A stretch of DNA of 64,000 bases from Morganella sibonii (GTDB lineage Bacteria > Pseudomonadota > Gammaproteobacteria > Enterobacterales > Enterobacteriaceae). The notes under the pieces were generated by a model that had not been told where the DNA came from, did no database searches, and saw nothing but the letters and a program-made list of their open reading frames with translations. The stretch is from assembly GCF_040560245.1 (NCBI RefSeq), contig NZ_JAKMWP010000002.1. One strand, given 5' to 3'. This document shows, piece after piece, positions 18,601-27,417 of the stretch (positions within the stretch are counted from its first letter, which is position 1; each line of letters starts with the position of its first letter). A program made the translations under genes and the position numbers.

Positions 18601-19172
18601 AGGACGGCTTTATCGGTCAGCGAACAGCGGACATGCAGACCGATATCCTCTTCTGAGATGATCCTGTCCTGCGGTATCAGGTCAAGCAGGCCGAGGTTAG
18701 CCGAAAACAGGGTATGTTTCCCGCTGTTTTCCGCCCCGAGCACCAGATACCACGGGCGCTGATAAAGCGACCGGCCGTTGTCGCCGAGATGCCGGCGCAG
18801 CTCACTGAGCCAGCGGCTGAGATAGCGGTTCTGGAATTCAATATCTTTGCGGACCGGATCTGCCACGGCCAGTTCAACATCCAGTTTCAGTTTTTCCAGC
18901 TCGCGGACACGCCGCCGGGCGGTGTATCCAATCCAGCCGATGACAATCAGGAATAACCCGAGCGTTGCCAGCCAGCGGGCGCTGACCGGCCGCAGCGGAT
19001 AATCATCGCGGAAGCGGAAATCCGCACCCCAGATCCAAATCCAGAGAAGGATCAGCGCAGGAACGATGGCCAGAAAAATGGCCCATGCCGATTTGAGTTT
19101 TGGTTTGTCGGCTTTAAACCATTTTCTGATCAGACCCTGTGCATTCACGGATGATAAGGATGGTTTTTTCAT
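15624..19172 (-). CDS. tssM: T6SS membrane-complex protein TssM (IcmF/VasK)
   Basis: TssM spans the inner membrane and, with TssL and TssJ, builds the trans-envelope channel for the contractile tail. The 1182 residues include membrane segments at about 29-48 and 66-85, a cytoplasmic NTPase-like domain with the P-loop GAENSGKHT (146-154), a third span near 450-475 and a large periplasmic region ending in the IcmF C-terminal domain. His replaces the usual Thr/Ser right after the P-loop Lys, although a Thr follows it; the ATPase is dispensable in some TssM proteins. Stop and start codons overlap those of the neighbouring genes. Confidence 0.95.
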   Translation of the reverse strand: MKKPSLSSVNAQGLIRKWFKADKPKLKSAWAIFLAIVPALILLWIWIWGADFRFRDDYPLRPVSARWLATLGLFLIVIGWIGYTARRRVRELEKLKLDVELAVADPVRKDIEFQNRYLSRWLSELRRHLGDNGRSLYQRPWYLVLGAENSGKHTLFSANLGLLDLIPQDRIISEEDIGLHVRCSLTDKAVLLMPRGHLITQPHEDSEKPQLYHRLWNSLLERMVTERTRQPLNGIILTIDTARLMTEDKEAGSRYFTDIHMRLQEIRLAFNTRPPVYIVLTKLDLLQGFSAMFQSLDVAEQESVLGVTFTRDNPHNMVSELTTFWEKWITRLNAALPEMMLNRVDDSQRSELFSFIRQMVGLQNRVTELTEQLIGSNDAEIPLIRGIYLTSSAQRGQIDDIFTQSAAVQYNLPPAPTHTWPVSENQTWFTGQLFRDVLFSEPNLAAENRFWLRRHHYNLFFASVVTAAGIIALWSGWHHYYDQNYQAGKNVLSEVSAFSSVTADNQQDTTGVRQLPILNPLSEATLAYGNYREKNGVLTDLGLYQGKKIGPYVEKSYLQLLIERFLPAIMAGLQQDLAQAPENSEEKLAILRVMRMLEDKSGRNDAIVKNYLRKRWSREFTGQNEIQSQLMTHLDYALEHTDWAADRNRGDIVANQAFKPFSAVIRDAQKELSQLSLYQRVYQTLRLKGFNELSSPLDLRHMIGPGFSHVFVSLDDEKLEVPQFLTRNGMINYFIRQNEELVDLTALDAWVLNLSQNVRYSESDRREIQHQISEQYLGDYAANWRAAMSNLEIREFETIQDEISALEQIISGEQPLRRALQILRDNTSLPAVDSNLTEKEKQAVMAESQYRLLSRISREFSPQTDILVSNNGENLQNVNQKLNELHRYLLSIENAPVPGKAALKAVFLRLEENNRDAIFEVSQMAKTMPEPLGRWIGELADQAWIVVQKEAIRYLEVEWNESVVKQYNSYIAGRYPFDPKSNRDVPLSEFERFFKPGGTLDAFWQQNLRPFAEDNLLVNEDGQSLIRPDVLEQIETANRIRNTFFTPQGNLETQFAIEPVQLSGNKRRSVLNLDGQILDYAHGRSNTAHMIWPNSMRSGGESKLTLVSGTAGKSPRAIVRNGPWAQIRLIQSGKLTNVNINSFDVRFAVDDGEMTYRIYIDESDNPFSGNLFSRFSLPETLY

Positions 19173-20623
19173 TAAACGTTATTCCTTTTTAAATCGGACT
19201 CCGGCAGTTTTCCGGTAAGCTGTTGCAGTAAAGCGGGTTCCCACTGCGTTACTGTGCTGCGTGACACGATGTCATGCAGTTGCTGATACTGCGCCCGGGC
19301 AATCCCGGTCATACCTGACTGTTCGAGCAGTGATGCAGCCAGAAATTGCAGGCAGACACGGTCACGTAACTGTTCAGCGCGCTGTATGGCGTCATCAATT
19401 TTTTGCAGTGCAGCATCCAGACCATTTTCCTGATAGCAGCGGGTGATCTCATCGTGTTCCCCGGCGGTACTGAGAGCGGTTGCGGGGGCAGATTCTGCGG
19501 TGCTCAGCCAGGCCAGAGTATCCGCATCCGCGTACGGGGTTTTATCGGCGAAGCTCAGGGTGGTCAGTTGCGGCAGACGGGCGGTAAACTCCGCCGCACA
19601 GCGGCGGATGGCCTGTGCAACGACATCCAGTCCCAGTTGTTGTGCTGCCTGTGCGGCCAGATAGTGGCCATCCAGCCAGTAAGGGGCGAGGCTGAGGCTC
19701 TGTTCAATATCAGCCAGCAATACCGGGTCGGCCTGTGTCAGCTGCTTGCGGTAGGCAGTAACCCGGTCGGCGGATACGGCGGCCAGCGGTGTTTTGCCGG
19801 TGGCATCGGCGGACGGTACTGACTGAATGGTGTGCCAGACAGCATAGCGGCGCAGCTGATAGCCGATAGCATTTTCCGGGGCACGGCGGCAGAGCGCATC
19901 TGCGGCATTCAGCAGCGCTGATTTGCGGGTGCGATCATTTCCGCTGTCAATGTCTTCGGCCGGAAAGTCTGTATCGGTTCCGGCGGGGGTATCCTGTGGT
20001 ACAGGTGCTGCGGACGGTGCGGTTCCGGTCGTGTCTTCTGCCGGACGGACGGCGGATGCGGTCTCTTCCTGTACCCGGTTTTCAATACGGCGGTAACCGT
20101 GGCTCAGCTCATCCAGCGTTTGTGACAGGGCAGGGTGATCGTCATTCCAGAATTGCGCCAGCCCGGCAAAATCCCCTAAAACATCATCCCGCTGTGCCGC
20201 AGCAGCCTGCCGGATGAAGTTATCCTGTGCCAGCTCAAAGCGCTGTAAAACCTGCTGTGTCAGGCGGACTTTCAGTCTGATATTTTCCGGATAACAGTTG
20301 TGCCAGAACTGACGGCAGAACAGGGCAAACAGGTGCGCACCGAGTGTGACTTCACCGGCGTTTCCGGCATGCTGCAGGGTGCGCAGCAAATGGACCACCA
20401 GACGGAAATCTTTTGTGGTGGTGGCCAGCAGAGTCAGTATCCGTGACTGAATGGCCTCAGTATCCAGAGAGGCATGCGTCAGGGAGCCGAATTTAACCAT
20501 TTCGCTGTCGATATATTCCCAGTCCGGGTTACTGTCACTGACCGCACTGCTGACCTGCTCCGGCTCAAGCGGGGCAAGCAGTTGTTCAGACCAGTTAAAA
20601 CGTGTTGCTATCATGCTATTCAC
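19172..20623 (-). CDS. tssA: T6SS protein TssA, VasJ type
   Basis: TssA primes baseplate, tube and sheath polymerisation. The 483-residue product has an ImpA N-terminal domain within about 30-150 (WEYIDSEMVKFGSLTHASLD, FRLVVHLLRTLQHAGN, LGAHLFALFCRQFWHNCYP), an acidic linker near 190-230, and the VasJ-type C-terminal helical region (RYAVWHTIQSVP, ALSLAPYWLDGHYLAA-like segment). Its ATG shares one base with the end of tssM's reading frame region, and it overlaps tagO by 4 bases upstream, showing a tightly packed operon. Confidence 0.9.
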   Translation of the reverse strand: MNSMIATRFNWSEQLLAPLEPEQVSSAVSDSNPDWEYIDSEMVKFGSLTHASLDTEAIQSRILTLLATTTKDFRLVVHLLRTLQHAGNAGEVTLGAHLFALFCRQFWHNCYPENIRLKVRLTQQVLQRFELAQDNFIRQAAAAQRDDVLGDFAGLAQFWNDDHPALSQTLDELSHGYRRIENRVQEETASAVRPAEDTTGTAPSAAPVPQDTPAGTDTDFPAEDIDSGNDRTRKSALLNAADALCRRAPENAIGYQLRRYAVWHTIQSVPSADATGKTPLAAVSADRVTAYRKQLTQADPVLLADIEQSLSLAPYWLDGHYLAAQAAQQLGLDVVAQAIRRCAAEFTARLPQLTTLSFADKTPYADADTLAWLSTAESAPATALSTAGEHDEITRCYQENGLDAALQKIDDAIQRAEQLRDRVCLQFLAASLLEQSGMTGIARAQYQQLHDIVSRSTVTQWEPALLQQLTGKLPESDLKRNNV

Positions 20624-21267
20624 CAGCGGCAGGCCGCACGTAAAGGTTTGATACTTTCTGTCAGCTGAGACAGATCAAAAGTTACCGGTTCCCCGTTTTC
20701 AGGGGTGATAGTCAGCTTATCGCCGGTCATAATGCGTTTGATTTCATCAATACCGGCCAGACCCCGGCTGGATTCCAGCACGTAGCCGTTTTCGCGGATA
20801 AACCAGTCACTGCTGAATGTGGTCTGCGGGGTGGATAAACGGATGCTGCGTGTTGTTACCGGCGAATTCATTACCAGCTGCATGCGGGTGATGTTATCCA
20901 CACAACTGAGCATCAGAACCGGGCGGGGCGGTTGTGTACCGATCGCCGGGGCGGTCATGACCACAGGCCAGGTGCCTTCGCGGGGCTGGGTGGTAATGAA
21001 GGTGACGGTATGTGCTGTCCGTTTTTCTTCATTGGCTGCCGCCCGGAGCCGGATCTCACCTTTTGCTGTCTGGTCAGCCGGCGGCACAGCGTTTTCCCGT
21101 CCGATGTTGTCATAGCAGTCCAGCCGTATCAGCGGTGACGGCTCTTTACGGCAGGTGTCCAGCAGCGCTGAGATTTCCCCGGAAAGTGCGGGGACAGATT
21201 GTGCCGGACTCCACAGCGGCGTCAGTATCAGCAGGGTGAGCACGCTCTGAAGCATCCTTTTGGTCAT
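20620..21267 (-). CDS. tagO: T6SS-associated periplasmic protein TagO (VasI family)
   Basis: The 215-residue protein opens with a signal peptide (MTKRMLQSVLTLLILTPLWS, cleavage near PAQS) and then the typical LLDTCRKEPSPLIRLDCYDNI motif seen in VasI/TagO proteins. Members are widespread accessory genes beside tssA and tssM; their function is not firmly established. It overlaps tssA and the regulator-like gene upstream by 4 bases each. Confidence 0.85.
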   Translation of the reverse strand: MTKRMLQSVLTLLILTPLWSPAQSVPALSGEISALLDTCRKEPSPLIRLDCYDNIGRENAVPPADQTAKGEIRLRAAANEEKRTAHTVTFITTQPREGTWPVVMTAPAIGTQPPRPVLMLSCVDNITRMQLVMNSPVTTRSIRLSTPQTTFSSDWFIRENGYVLESSRGLAGIDEIKRIMTGDKLTITPENGEPVTFDLSQLTESIKPLRAACRW

Positions 21268-22061
21268 GATAGGTATCCGTATTTTTTTAATTTATACACA
21301 AGTGCACGTTTGGACATATTCAGCTTTGTGGCGACTTCTTTCAGGTCGTCGTTGTCCGCCTGCATCCGGTAAGTCAGGATGTCAGATTCATACCGGTCGA
21401 GCGCTTCGGTCAGATCGCTGATCCCGGACAGATCCGGAGCGGATACCTGTGAAAGTGCCGGAGTCACCATGGTGTGTGTCATCATGGCTTCCAGCCGCCG
21501 CTCCTTTTCCTGTGCCAGCTGCAGCAGTTTGTGCAGTTGCTGGTTTTGCGTCCGGATCTGCATCCGGCGGGTCAGCGTGCCGTAGTGATGACAGAAGATC
21601 CGGTAATAAATTGCTGTCATTCCCTTTTCGTGTTCTTTGTGGCTCAGATCGGTGCCGAGGCGGCAGATAGCCCCGGCGGGTTTACCCTCGTGATCGCAGA
21701 ACGGGAACCCGTGTATACCGGTATTGGCAGGCAGCCCGCGGATAAATGTCTTCAGGCTGCTGTCTTCGAGATGGCTGCCCTGCGACAGGTTTTCCCAGCA
21801 GGTGGGTGTCCGGCTGAATGTCACCTGAACCAGCGGCTGGCGGATATCCGATGCATCTGTATCCAGCAGGCCGGTGGTGACCTGCGGTTGTGCATAGTCG
21901 ACAGAGTAACTGAGCAGCCGGTTATCCCGCGGGCTGAGCACCACCACAGCAAGAGCGCTCAGGGAACTGCGGGAAAAACAGTGCGGCAGAAACTGCGATA
22001 TCAGCGATTCGGTGGTCTGGCAGTTCATCAGTGACAGCGCATTTTTCAGTCGGTTCCTCAT
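21264..22061 (-). CDS. VasH-like regulator with GAF-like and Fis HTH domains but no AAA+ domain
   Basis: VasH proteins are sigma-54 activators with an N-terminal sensor, a central AAA+ ATPase and a Fis-type helix-turn-helix. This 265-residue product keeps a sensor-like N-terminal half (LISQFLPHCFSRSSLSALAV, GIHGFPFCDHEGKPAGAICR), a coiled-coil-like middle and a C-terminal HTH (DLKEVATKLNMSKRALVYKL, about 240-262). There is no GAFTGA, Walker A or Walker B motif. It occupies the vasH position next to clpV and overlaps tssH and tagO by 1 and 4 bases, so it does not look like recent decay. It cannot open sigma-54 promoters; a plain DNA-binding role is inferred. Confidence 0.8.
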   Translation of the reverse strand: MRNRLKNALSLMNCQTTESLISQFLPHCFSRSSLSALAVVVLSPRDNRLLSYSVDYAQPQVTTGLLDTDASDIRQPLVQVTFSRTPTCWENLSQGSHLEDSSLKTFIRGLPANTGIHGFPFCDHEGKPAGAICRLGTDLSHKEHEKGMTAIYYRIFCHHYGTLTRRMQIRTQNQQLHKLLQLAQEKERRLEAMMTHTMVTPALSQVSAPDLSGISDLTEALDRYESDILTYRMQADNDDLKEVATKLNMSKRALVYKLKKYGYLS

Positions 22062-24721
22062 TATTCCGTATCCACCTCAGCCGTGAATTCATCGCCGGTT
22101 GCAGACAGGGTGATATGGCGGATCGTTTTTCCGTCTGCCGTATGTTTCAGCAGCAACAGGGAAAGCGGCGGCAGTAAGTGGCCGTCAATCACCGATTCCA
22201 GGATACGGGCACCGTTTTCAGCCCGGTTGGCGCGCTGAATAATGGCCTGATAAACGGAATCATGAATGGTGACCTGAGCACCGAAACGCTGCACCAGCCG
22301 TGTTTCCAGCTGGCCGAGTTTGAAACGGATGATCCGTGTCAGTGTTTCGTCACTGAGCGGCAGGAACGGGATCACTTCCATCCTTGCAAGCAGTGCCGGT
22401 CTGAAGAAAGTGGTCAGCTCCGGATAAAGCGCATCCAACAGCTCATCAGGCCGGTTTTCATACGCAACAATGGTGCTGTCACCCAGGTTTGAGGTCAGGA
22501 AAAAAGCAACGTTTTTACAGTCAATCACGCGGCCCTCACCATCTGCCACTTCCCCTTTATCAAAAGCCTGATAAAAGAGATTCAGCACGTCCGGATGGGC
22601 TTTTTCCACTTCATCCAGTAACACGACGGAGTAAGGTTTGCGGCGGATAGCCTCTGTCAGCACACCGCCCTCGCCATAACCGACATATCCCGGCGGGGAT
22701 CCGATCAGGCGCGAAATTGTGTGTTTCTCCTGAAACTCGGACATATTAATGGTGGTGAGATATTGTGTGCCGCCGAACATCAGCTGAGCGATTTGTAATA
22801 CCGTTTCGGTTTTTCCCACACCGCTCGGGCCGACCAGCAGGAATGCCCCCAGCGGACGGCCGGGGCGCCGCAGATCAGCACGGGCGGTCAGCAGGTGTTT
22901 ATGCAGATGAGCAATGGCCAGATCCTGGCCTTTGATGGATTCCTCAAGATAAGCCGGTAATTCAGTGACAACAGCGAGGGCATCCTGTGACAGACGGTTG
23001 AGCGGAACACCGGTCCATTCGGCGATCACTTCAGCAATCTGTGTTTTGCCGACATGCGGAGACACCAGGGAAGACAGTTCCCGGCGGGTTTCCAGCTCTG
23101 CATTCAGTACCTGTAACTGTTCGCGGATACTCTCCGGTGTTTCCGTTTCTGCGGTTTCTTCTGTCTCTGCTGATTTTTCTGTCTCTGAGGATTCAGCCGC
23201 TGATTCAGCACTGTTCAGCAATGCAGCCCGCAGGCGGATGATATCGCGGACTAATGTCAGCTGCGCCTGCCAGTCAGTCTGTAACTGTTCCAGTGACTGC
23301 TGTAACTGTGCAGACTGCTGATGCAGCGCGGCCAGACGGTCAGCGTGATCGGTCAGTCCGAGCAAATCTTCCCGCGCCAGCACATCACACTCCATACCAA
23401 TCTGATGTAACTGTGTTTTCAGGGCTGAAATCTGTTTCGGCGGTGAGGTCAGGTTAATTGCGGTCCGTGCACAGGCGGTATCCAGCACATCAATGGCTTT
23501 ATCCGGCAGCTGACGGCCGGAGAGATAGCGGTCACTCAGCTCAGCCGAGGCGCGCAGGGCATCATCATCAATAAAGACCTGATGGGCGGATTCATAAGCG
23601 GTGCGCAGGCCGCGCATGATGATCACGGCTTCAGCGGCCGTCGGTTCTTTAACCTGAACTAACTGAAAACGCCGCGCCAGTGCCGCGTCTTTTTCGAAAT
23701 ATTTTTTGTACTCACTCCAGGTGGTCGCCGCGATCGTGCAGAGCTCACCCCGTGCCAGCACCGGTTTGAGGAGGTTGGCGACATCGGTGCCGCCCTGCTG
23801 GTTACCGGCACCGATAAGGGTGTGTGCCTCATCAATAAACAGGATAACCGGGGTGGCCGAGCTGATGATCTCCTGAATCAGTCCTTTGAACCGCTTTTCA
23901 AATTCACCTTTGACGGCGGCACCGGCCTGAATTGCGCCGAGATCCAGCACATGCAGCTGGCATCCGCGCAGTTTTTCCGGCACATCACCGGCCTCAATAC
24001 GCAGTGCGAGGCCTTCAATCAGTGCACTTTTTCCGACACCGGGTTCTCCGACAACCACCGGGTTACTTTTACGGCGGCGGCAGAGAATATCGATCATCAG
24101 ATCAATTTCGTTATCGCGGCACAGAACCGGGTCCAGCTTATTTTGCCGTGCCAGTTCAGACATATTCTGTGTGAAACGGGCAAGCAGACTGTCGGCCGCC
24201 GGTGTACTGCCGCCTGCTGACGGACTGCTGAGATCACCGGACGGGCTTTCCGCCGAACCGGCAGTCCACTCATCAAACTGCTGCTTTAACTGTTCACGGT
24301 TGATATTGCTGAGCAGCTTACAGGCCTGCTGCGGCAGATAGCGCTGCGGCATTTGCAGCAGCACCAGCAGCACAATACCGGATCGCAGCGTGGTATGGTG
24401 GTATTCGGCGGAGGCGACCAGCCAGCTGTCTTTCAGCAGTTCGGTCAGCAGTGGTGAAAAGCCCGGATAACCCTGAGTCAGTGCCTGATGCGGGGGGATC
24501 AGTTCTGTCGTCATATCCGCCAGTTCAGTGTTATCAATACCGGCACGCTGGCAGATCACCCGCACATCGGTTAACGGTGTTTCCAGCAGGCTGCTGAAAA
24601 ACAGTGCGGTGGTGATTTCCGGCTGCTGTTCGCTGACACTGCGGGCGGCAGCATTTTCCAGTGCATGTCTGGCCATAGGATCGAGACGGTTAACTAACGT
24701 TGAAAGATCGACATTTATCAT
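22061..24721 (-). CDS. tssH: T6SS sheath-recycling ATPase TssH (ClpV)
   Basis: ClpV hexamers disassemble contracted TssB/TssC sheaths. The 886-residue protein has the N-terminal Clp domain (1-150), AAA+ domain 1 with GEPGVGKS (225-232) and VILFIDEAH (292-300), a middle region, and AAA+ domain 2 with GPSGVGKT (631-638) and VVLLDEVEKAH. Between the two ATPase domains, about 505-530 is a low-complexity Glu/Thr/Ser-rich run (ETEKSAETEETAETET), unusual within the M-domain coiled coil. The gene overlaps its neighbours by one base on each side. Confidence 0.97.
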   Translation of the reverse strand: MINVDLSTLVNRLDPMARHALENAAARSVSEQQPEITTALFFSSLLETPLTDVRVICQRAGIDNTELADMTTELIPPHQALTQGYPGFSPLLTELLKDSWLVASAEYHHTTLRSGIVLLVLLQMPQRYLPQQACKLLSNINREQLKQQFDEWTAGSAESPSGDLSSPSAGGSTPAADSLLARFTQNMSELARQNKLDPVLCRDNEIDLMIDILCRRRKSNPVVVGEPGVGKSALIEGLALRIEAGDVPEKLRGCQLHVLDLGAIQAGAAVKGEFEKRFKGLIQEIISSATPVILFIDEAHTLIGAGNQQGGTDVANLLKPVLARGELCTIAATTWSEYKKYFEKDAALARRFQLVQVKEPTAAEAVIIMRGLRTAYESAHQVFIDDDALRASAELSDRYLSGRQLPDKAIDVLDTACARTAINLTSPPKQISALKTQLHQIGMECDVLAREDLLGLTDHADRLAALHQQSAQLQQSLEQLQTDWQAQLTLVRDIIRLRAALLNSAESAAESSETEKSAETEETAETETPESIREQLQVLNAELETRRELSSLVSPHVGKTQIAEVIAEWTGVPLNRLSQDALAVVTELPAYLEESIKGQDLAIAHLHKHLLTARADLRRPGRPLGAFLLVGPSGVGKTETVLQIAQLMFGGTQYLTTINMSEFQEKHTISRLIGSPPGYVGYGEGGVLTEAIRRKPYSVVLLDEVEKAHPDVLNLFYQAFDKGEVADGEGRVIDCKNVAFFLTSNLGDSTIVAYENRPDELLDALYPELTTFFRPALLARMEVIPFLPLSDETLTRIIRFKLGQLETRLVQRFGAQVTIHDSVYQAIIQRANRAENGARILESVIDGHLLPPLSLLLLKHTADGKTIRHITLSATGDEFTAEVDTE

Positions 24722-25515
24722 CAGTGTATACCCTGATTCAGTAACGGAGTGAGTTGCTCCAGAATATGTTGTGTCTGATTATTCAGCTGAGACAGATACA
24801 GGCCGTAAATACCGGCGGCCAGCAGCAGACCGGCGATAACGATATATTTGAGCCGCAGGCGTTTCCCCAGCCGGTAGCGGTGAGGGTCAGAGATCGTATC
24901 CTCATACAGTACAACAGAGCCTTGTTCGGGGCGCAGCTGACGGATCTGTTTTTGCAGGCGGCGTAACAGGCGGTTAAATTCATCGTTATGGCCCTGCGTC
25001 ACTTTATAGCGGCCCCGGTAACCCAGGCACAGACACAGCCAGATAAACTCAATCAGATCCAGATAGCGTTTCGGCTCACCGAGCAGGCGTTCAATAAGAA
25101 TGAACACCTTTTCCCCGCCCCAGGATTCATTGTGGAAATGCACCAGCAGCGATTTTTTCACCCAGCCGTTATCTGTGTTCCAGCCGAGGCCCAGTGCGGT
25201 TTCATCAATAAAGGTACAGAGCACATAACGGAATGAAACAATCGCGCCCGGCTCATAACCCTGAGACTGTAATTGCTGCTCAATCGCCTGAATATCGGTC
25301 ACAACCTGCTGATAAAGCTTATCCGGCAGCGGTGAGCCGGACATTGTATGCATCCGCATAACCATGCCGAGCAGCGGGGTGGCCGCATCAATCATCGGGT
25401 TAATATTTTCCCCGCGCAGCGGGATCCGGTATTGCTTGTGCATCCGCTGATGCAGATAACCGGTATCGCCGGGCAGATCATCAGACAGGCTGCCGGTCAG
25501 TAAATCATCGGTCAT
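24721..25515 (-). CDS. tssL: T6SS membrane-complex protein TssL (DotU)
   Basis: TssL is the inner-membrane, cytoplasm-facing part of the TssJLM complex and contacts the baseplate. The 264 residues include the DotU cytoplasmic domain (FRYVLCTFIDETALGLGW, SWGGEKVFILIERLL, LYLCLGYRGRYK-type segment) and a single C-terminal membrane anchor at about 224-244 (YIVIAGLLLAAGIYGLYL). No peptidoglycan-binding extension is present, so this is the short form. It overlaps tssK by 4 bases. Confidence 0.95.
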   Translation of the reverse strand: MTDDLLTGSLSDDLPGDTGYLHQRMHKQYRIPLRGENINPMIDAATPLLGMVMRMHTMSGSPLPDKLYQQVVTDIQAIEQQLQSQGYEPGAIVSFRYVLCTFIDETALGLGWNTDNGWVKKSLLVHFHNESWGGEKVFILIERLLGEPKRYLDLIEFIWLCLCLGYRGRYKVTQGHNDEFNRLLRRLQKQIRQLRPEQGSVVLYEDTISDPHRYRLGKRLRLKYIVIAGLLLAAGIYGLYLSQLNNQTQHILEQLTPLLNQGIH

Positions 25516-26864
25516 AAATCGCCCCCGTTACGGATGGCCCAGAACTGAATATCCAGTTCCGGGAAATTACCGGAAACGTGGAAAGCGACGGAGCCGTTTT
25601 GCTGAATTTCCTGCCATGCGGTACCCTGGCGATCCAGCCGGAAATAGGTGTAACCCGCGTGATACGGCAACTGGCGCGGTGCGGCAGACAGGGAAATCAG
25701 TGGTACGCCCGGCAGCTGGACACTGACGAGGTCGCGGATGCGGTTGACGGATGTAACTTTGGTTTGCTGGGTGAACTGGCGGCGCAATTGCTCCTGAGGC
25801 ATCTGAGCGCGGATCGCCACGATAAATTCAGCCTGCTGCAACAGTTGCTGATCCTGAATCGTTGCCACACGAATACCGTGTTCCTGCTCCTGAAGATGAA
25901 TCGCAATAGCACGCGGTGTCAGTACCACACTTAATGCCAGGCGCAGCGCCCGCATCAGCGGCGGATAGCACTCTGTCAGTGCCTGATGGTTATATTTCGG
26001 CAGTTGTCCGGCCAGCCGGGACTGATCGGTAAAGGTATGCAGTTCCCCGCATAATGAGCGGAGTTCGCAGAATAACGGCTCCGGATGCAGCACATCCTGT
26101 GCGGCAAAGTGGGCAAAACGCGGTGATGCGCGGTTCAGAAGCTGTAACATCATAAATTCCGCCACATCAGCAATTCCCTGCTGCCCCGGCGAGCCGATCC
26201 GACCGGCCAGTTGGCGGGCGCGCTCAGCCAGTGTGCCGCTCAGTTCATCCAGAAATCCGGTCAGGGAGGGGGATAAGCGCACATTGAGGCAGGACGGGAT
26301 AAACGTATCATCGAGGATCAGCCCGCCATCGGCTGTTTGTTCGCTGATACGGCAGACCGGTACTGACACATACGCATTCAGCTCGGCAGTGCCCTGTTTC
26401 AGCACCGGGCTGAGTCTTGCCACATTCAGCATACTGACATCACCGGCTTCGGTGTGCAGATCGCGGACATCCAGACTGAATTCTTTATAGCGCGCTGTCA
26501 GGTGATTGTTATGCCCGGCTGCAATTTCATTGACCGTGGCACTGTGCAGCGGCAGGGCAAGATAAATAATGTTGTTGCCGGTATCATTGAGCGGAGTGAT
26601 ATCAATCGGCGGCGGCAGTTCATCCTGTGACGGCAGGGAAAACAGCGTGCCGTCCGGCATGATACCGGTCGCCTCTGAAATGCCGACCCGGCCCAGCCGC
26701 AGAATATCTTCGTTGATCACCAGAGAGGTAAACCCGGAATAGTGACCGGAGAACGCAGAGAGCAGGCTTTCTGTCACATAGTCCTGGTGGCGCTGCTGCT
26801 GCTGAAAATGCTGGGGTTTGATAAACAAACCTTCGCGCCAGATAACCCGGTTTTTCATCGACAT
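25512..26864 (-). CDS. tssK: T6SS baseplate protein TssK
   Basis: TssK trimers join the baseplate wedges to the membrane complex. The start is set at ATG 26864 (MSMKNRVIWREGLFIKPQHF), because the family N-terminus begins here and the AGGAAGAAGA of the tssJ 3' end lies just upstream as ribosome-binding site; a further upstream in-frame start would add 16 residues of tssJ shadow. The 450-residue length is normal. The FIKPQHFQQQQRHQDYV segment is the family signature. Confidence 0.95.
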   Translation of the reverse strand: MSMKNRVIWREGLFIKPQHFQQQQRHQDYVTESLLSAFSGHYSGFTSLVINEDILRLGRVGISEATGIMPDGTLFSLPSQDELPPPIDITPLNDTGNNIIYLALPLHSATVNEIAAGHNNHLTARYKEFSLDVRDLHTEAGDVSMLNVARLSPVLKQGTAELNAYVSVPVCRISEQTADGGLILDDTFIPSCLNVRLSPSLTGFLDELSGTLAERARQLAGRIGSPGQQGIADVAEFMMLQLLNRASPRFAHFAAQDVLHPEPLFCELRSLCGELHTFTDQSRLAGQLPKYNHQALTECYPPLMRALRLALSVVLTPRAIAIHLQEQEHGIRVATIQDQQLLQQAEFIVAIRAQMPQEQLRRQFTQQTKVTSVNRIRDLVSVQLPGVPLISLSAAPRQLPYHAGYTYFRLDRQGTAWQEIQQNGSVAFHVSGNFPELDIQFWAIRNGGDL

Positions 26865-26865
26865 A

Positions 26866-27405
26866 TTATTCTTCTTCCTCTTTGCGCAATTCCACTTCAT
26901 TTTCCCTGACATGAACCAGGATGTAATACTGTCGTCCGATTCCGCTTAACTTGATGATTTTCTTCCATTCGGTAACGTTAGGGGACGAATAGCGGACAAT
27001 GACACCCAGATAGCGGTTTTCACCGGTGGTCCGCAGCAGAGCCAGCGGTTTGTACTGATCCGGTGTCAGTGTGTAATCCTGGTGGTCGATATAGTTTTTA
27101 CCGAGTACATCCGGCAGCGGCTTTTCATCCAGCTGGTCAAAATCCATCGACTCAAAACGGGAGTCTTCACTGAGATACACCAGCTGCATCTCCACCGGAG
27201 ACGGTTCACCGTCCGGGTTCGGGTTGATATCCGGTTCTGCCAGGAGTGTGATCGCAATTTCAGATGGCTGCTGGTTCGCTTTACCCACCGGAATATCGGG
27301 GTCCCACAGCACCTTGCCGACTTTTTTGGTTGCCTCCCAGGATTTGCTGCATCCGGTGAGTACCAGTACCAGCAGCAACAATCCGTATCGCAGTTTCACA
27401 CTCAT
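26866..27405 (-). CDS. tssJ: T6SS outer-membrane lipoprotein TssJ (VasD/SciN)
   Basis: The 179-residue protein starts with a lipoprotein signal peptide ending in the lipobox LTGC (Cys19) and continues as the transthyretin-like TssJ fold. It anchors TssM to the outer membrane. The C-terminus is a run of acidic residues (LRKEEEE) that doubles as the tssK ribosome-binding region. tssK starts one base after the stop. Confidence 0.93.
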   Translation of the reverse strand: MSVKLRYGLLLLVLVLTGCSKSWEATKKVGKVLWDPDIPVGKANQQPSEIAITLLAEPDINPNPDGEPSPVEMQLVYLSEDSRFESMDFDQLDEKPLPDVLGKNYIDHQDYTLTPDQYKPLALLRTTGENRYLGVIVRYSSPNVTEWKKIIKLSGIGRQYYILVHVRENEVELRKEEEE

Positions 27406-27417
27406 GATGGATGTCCC

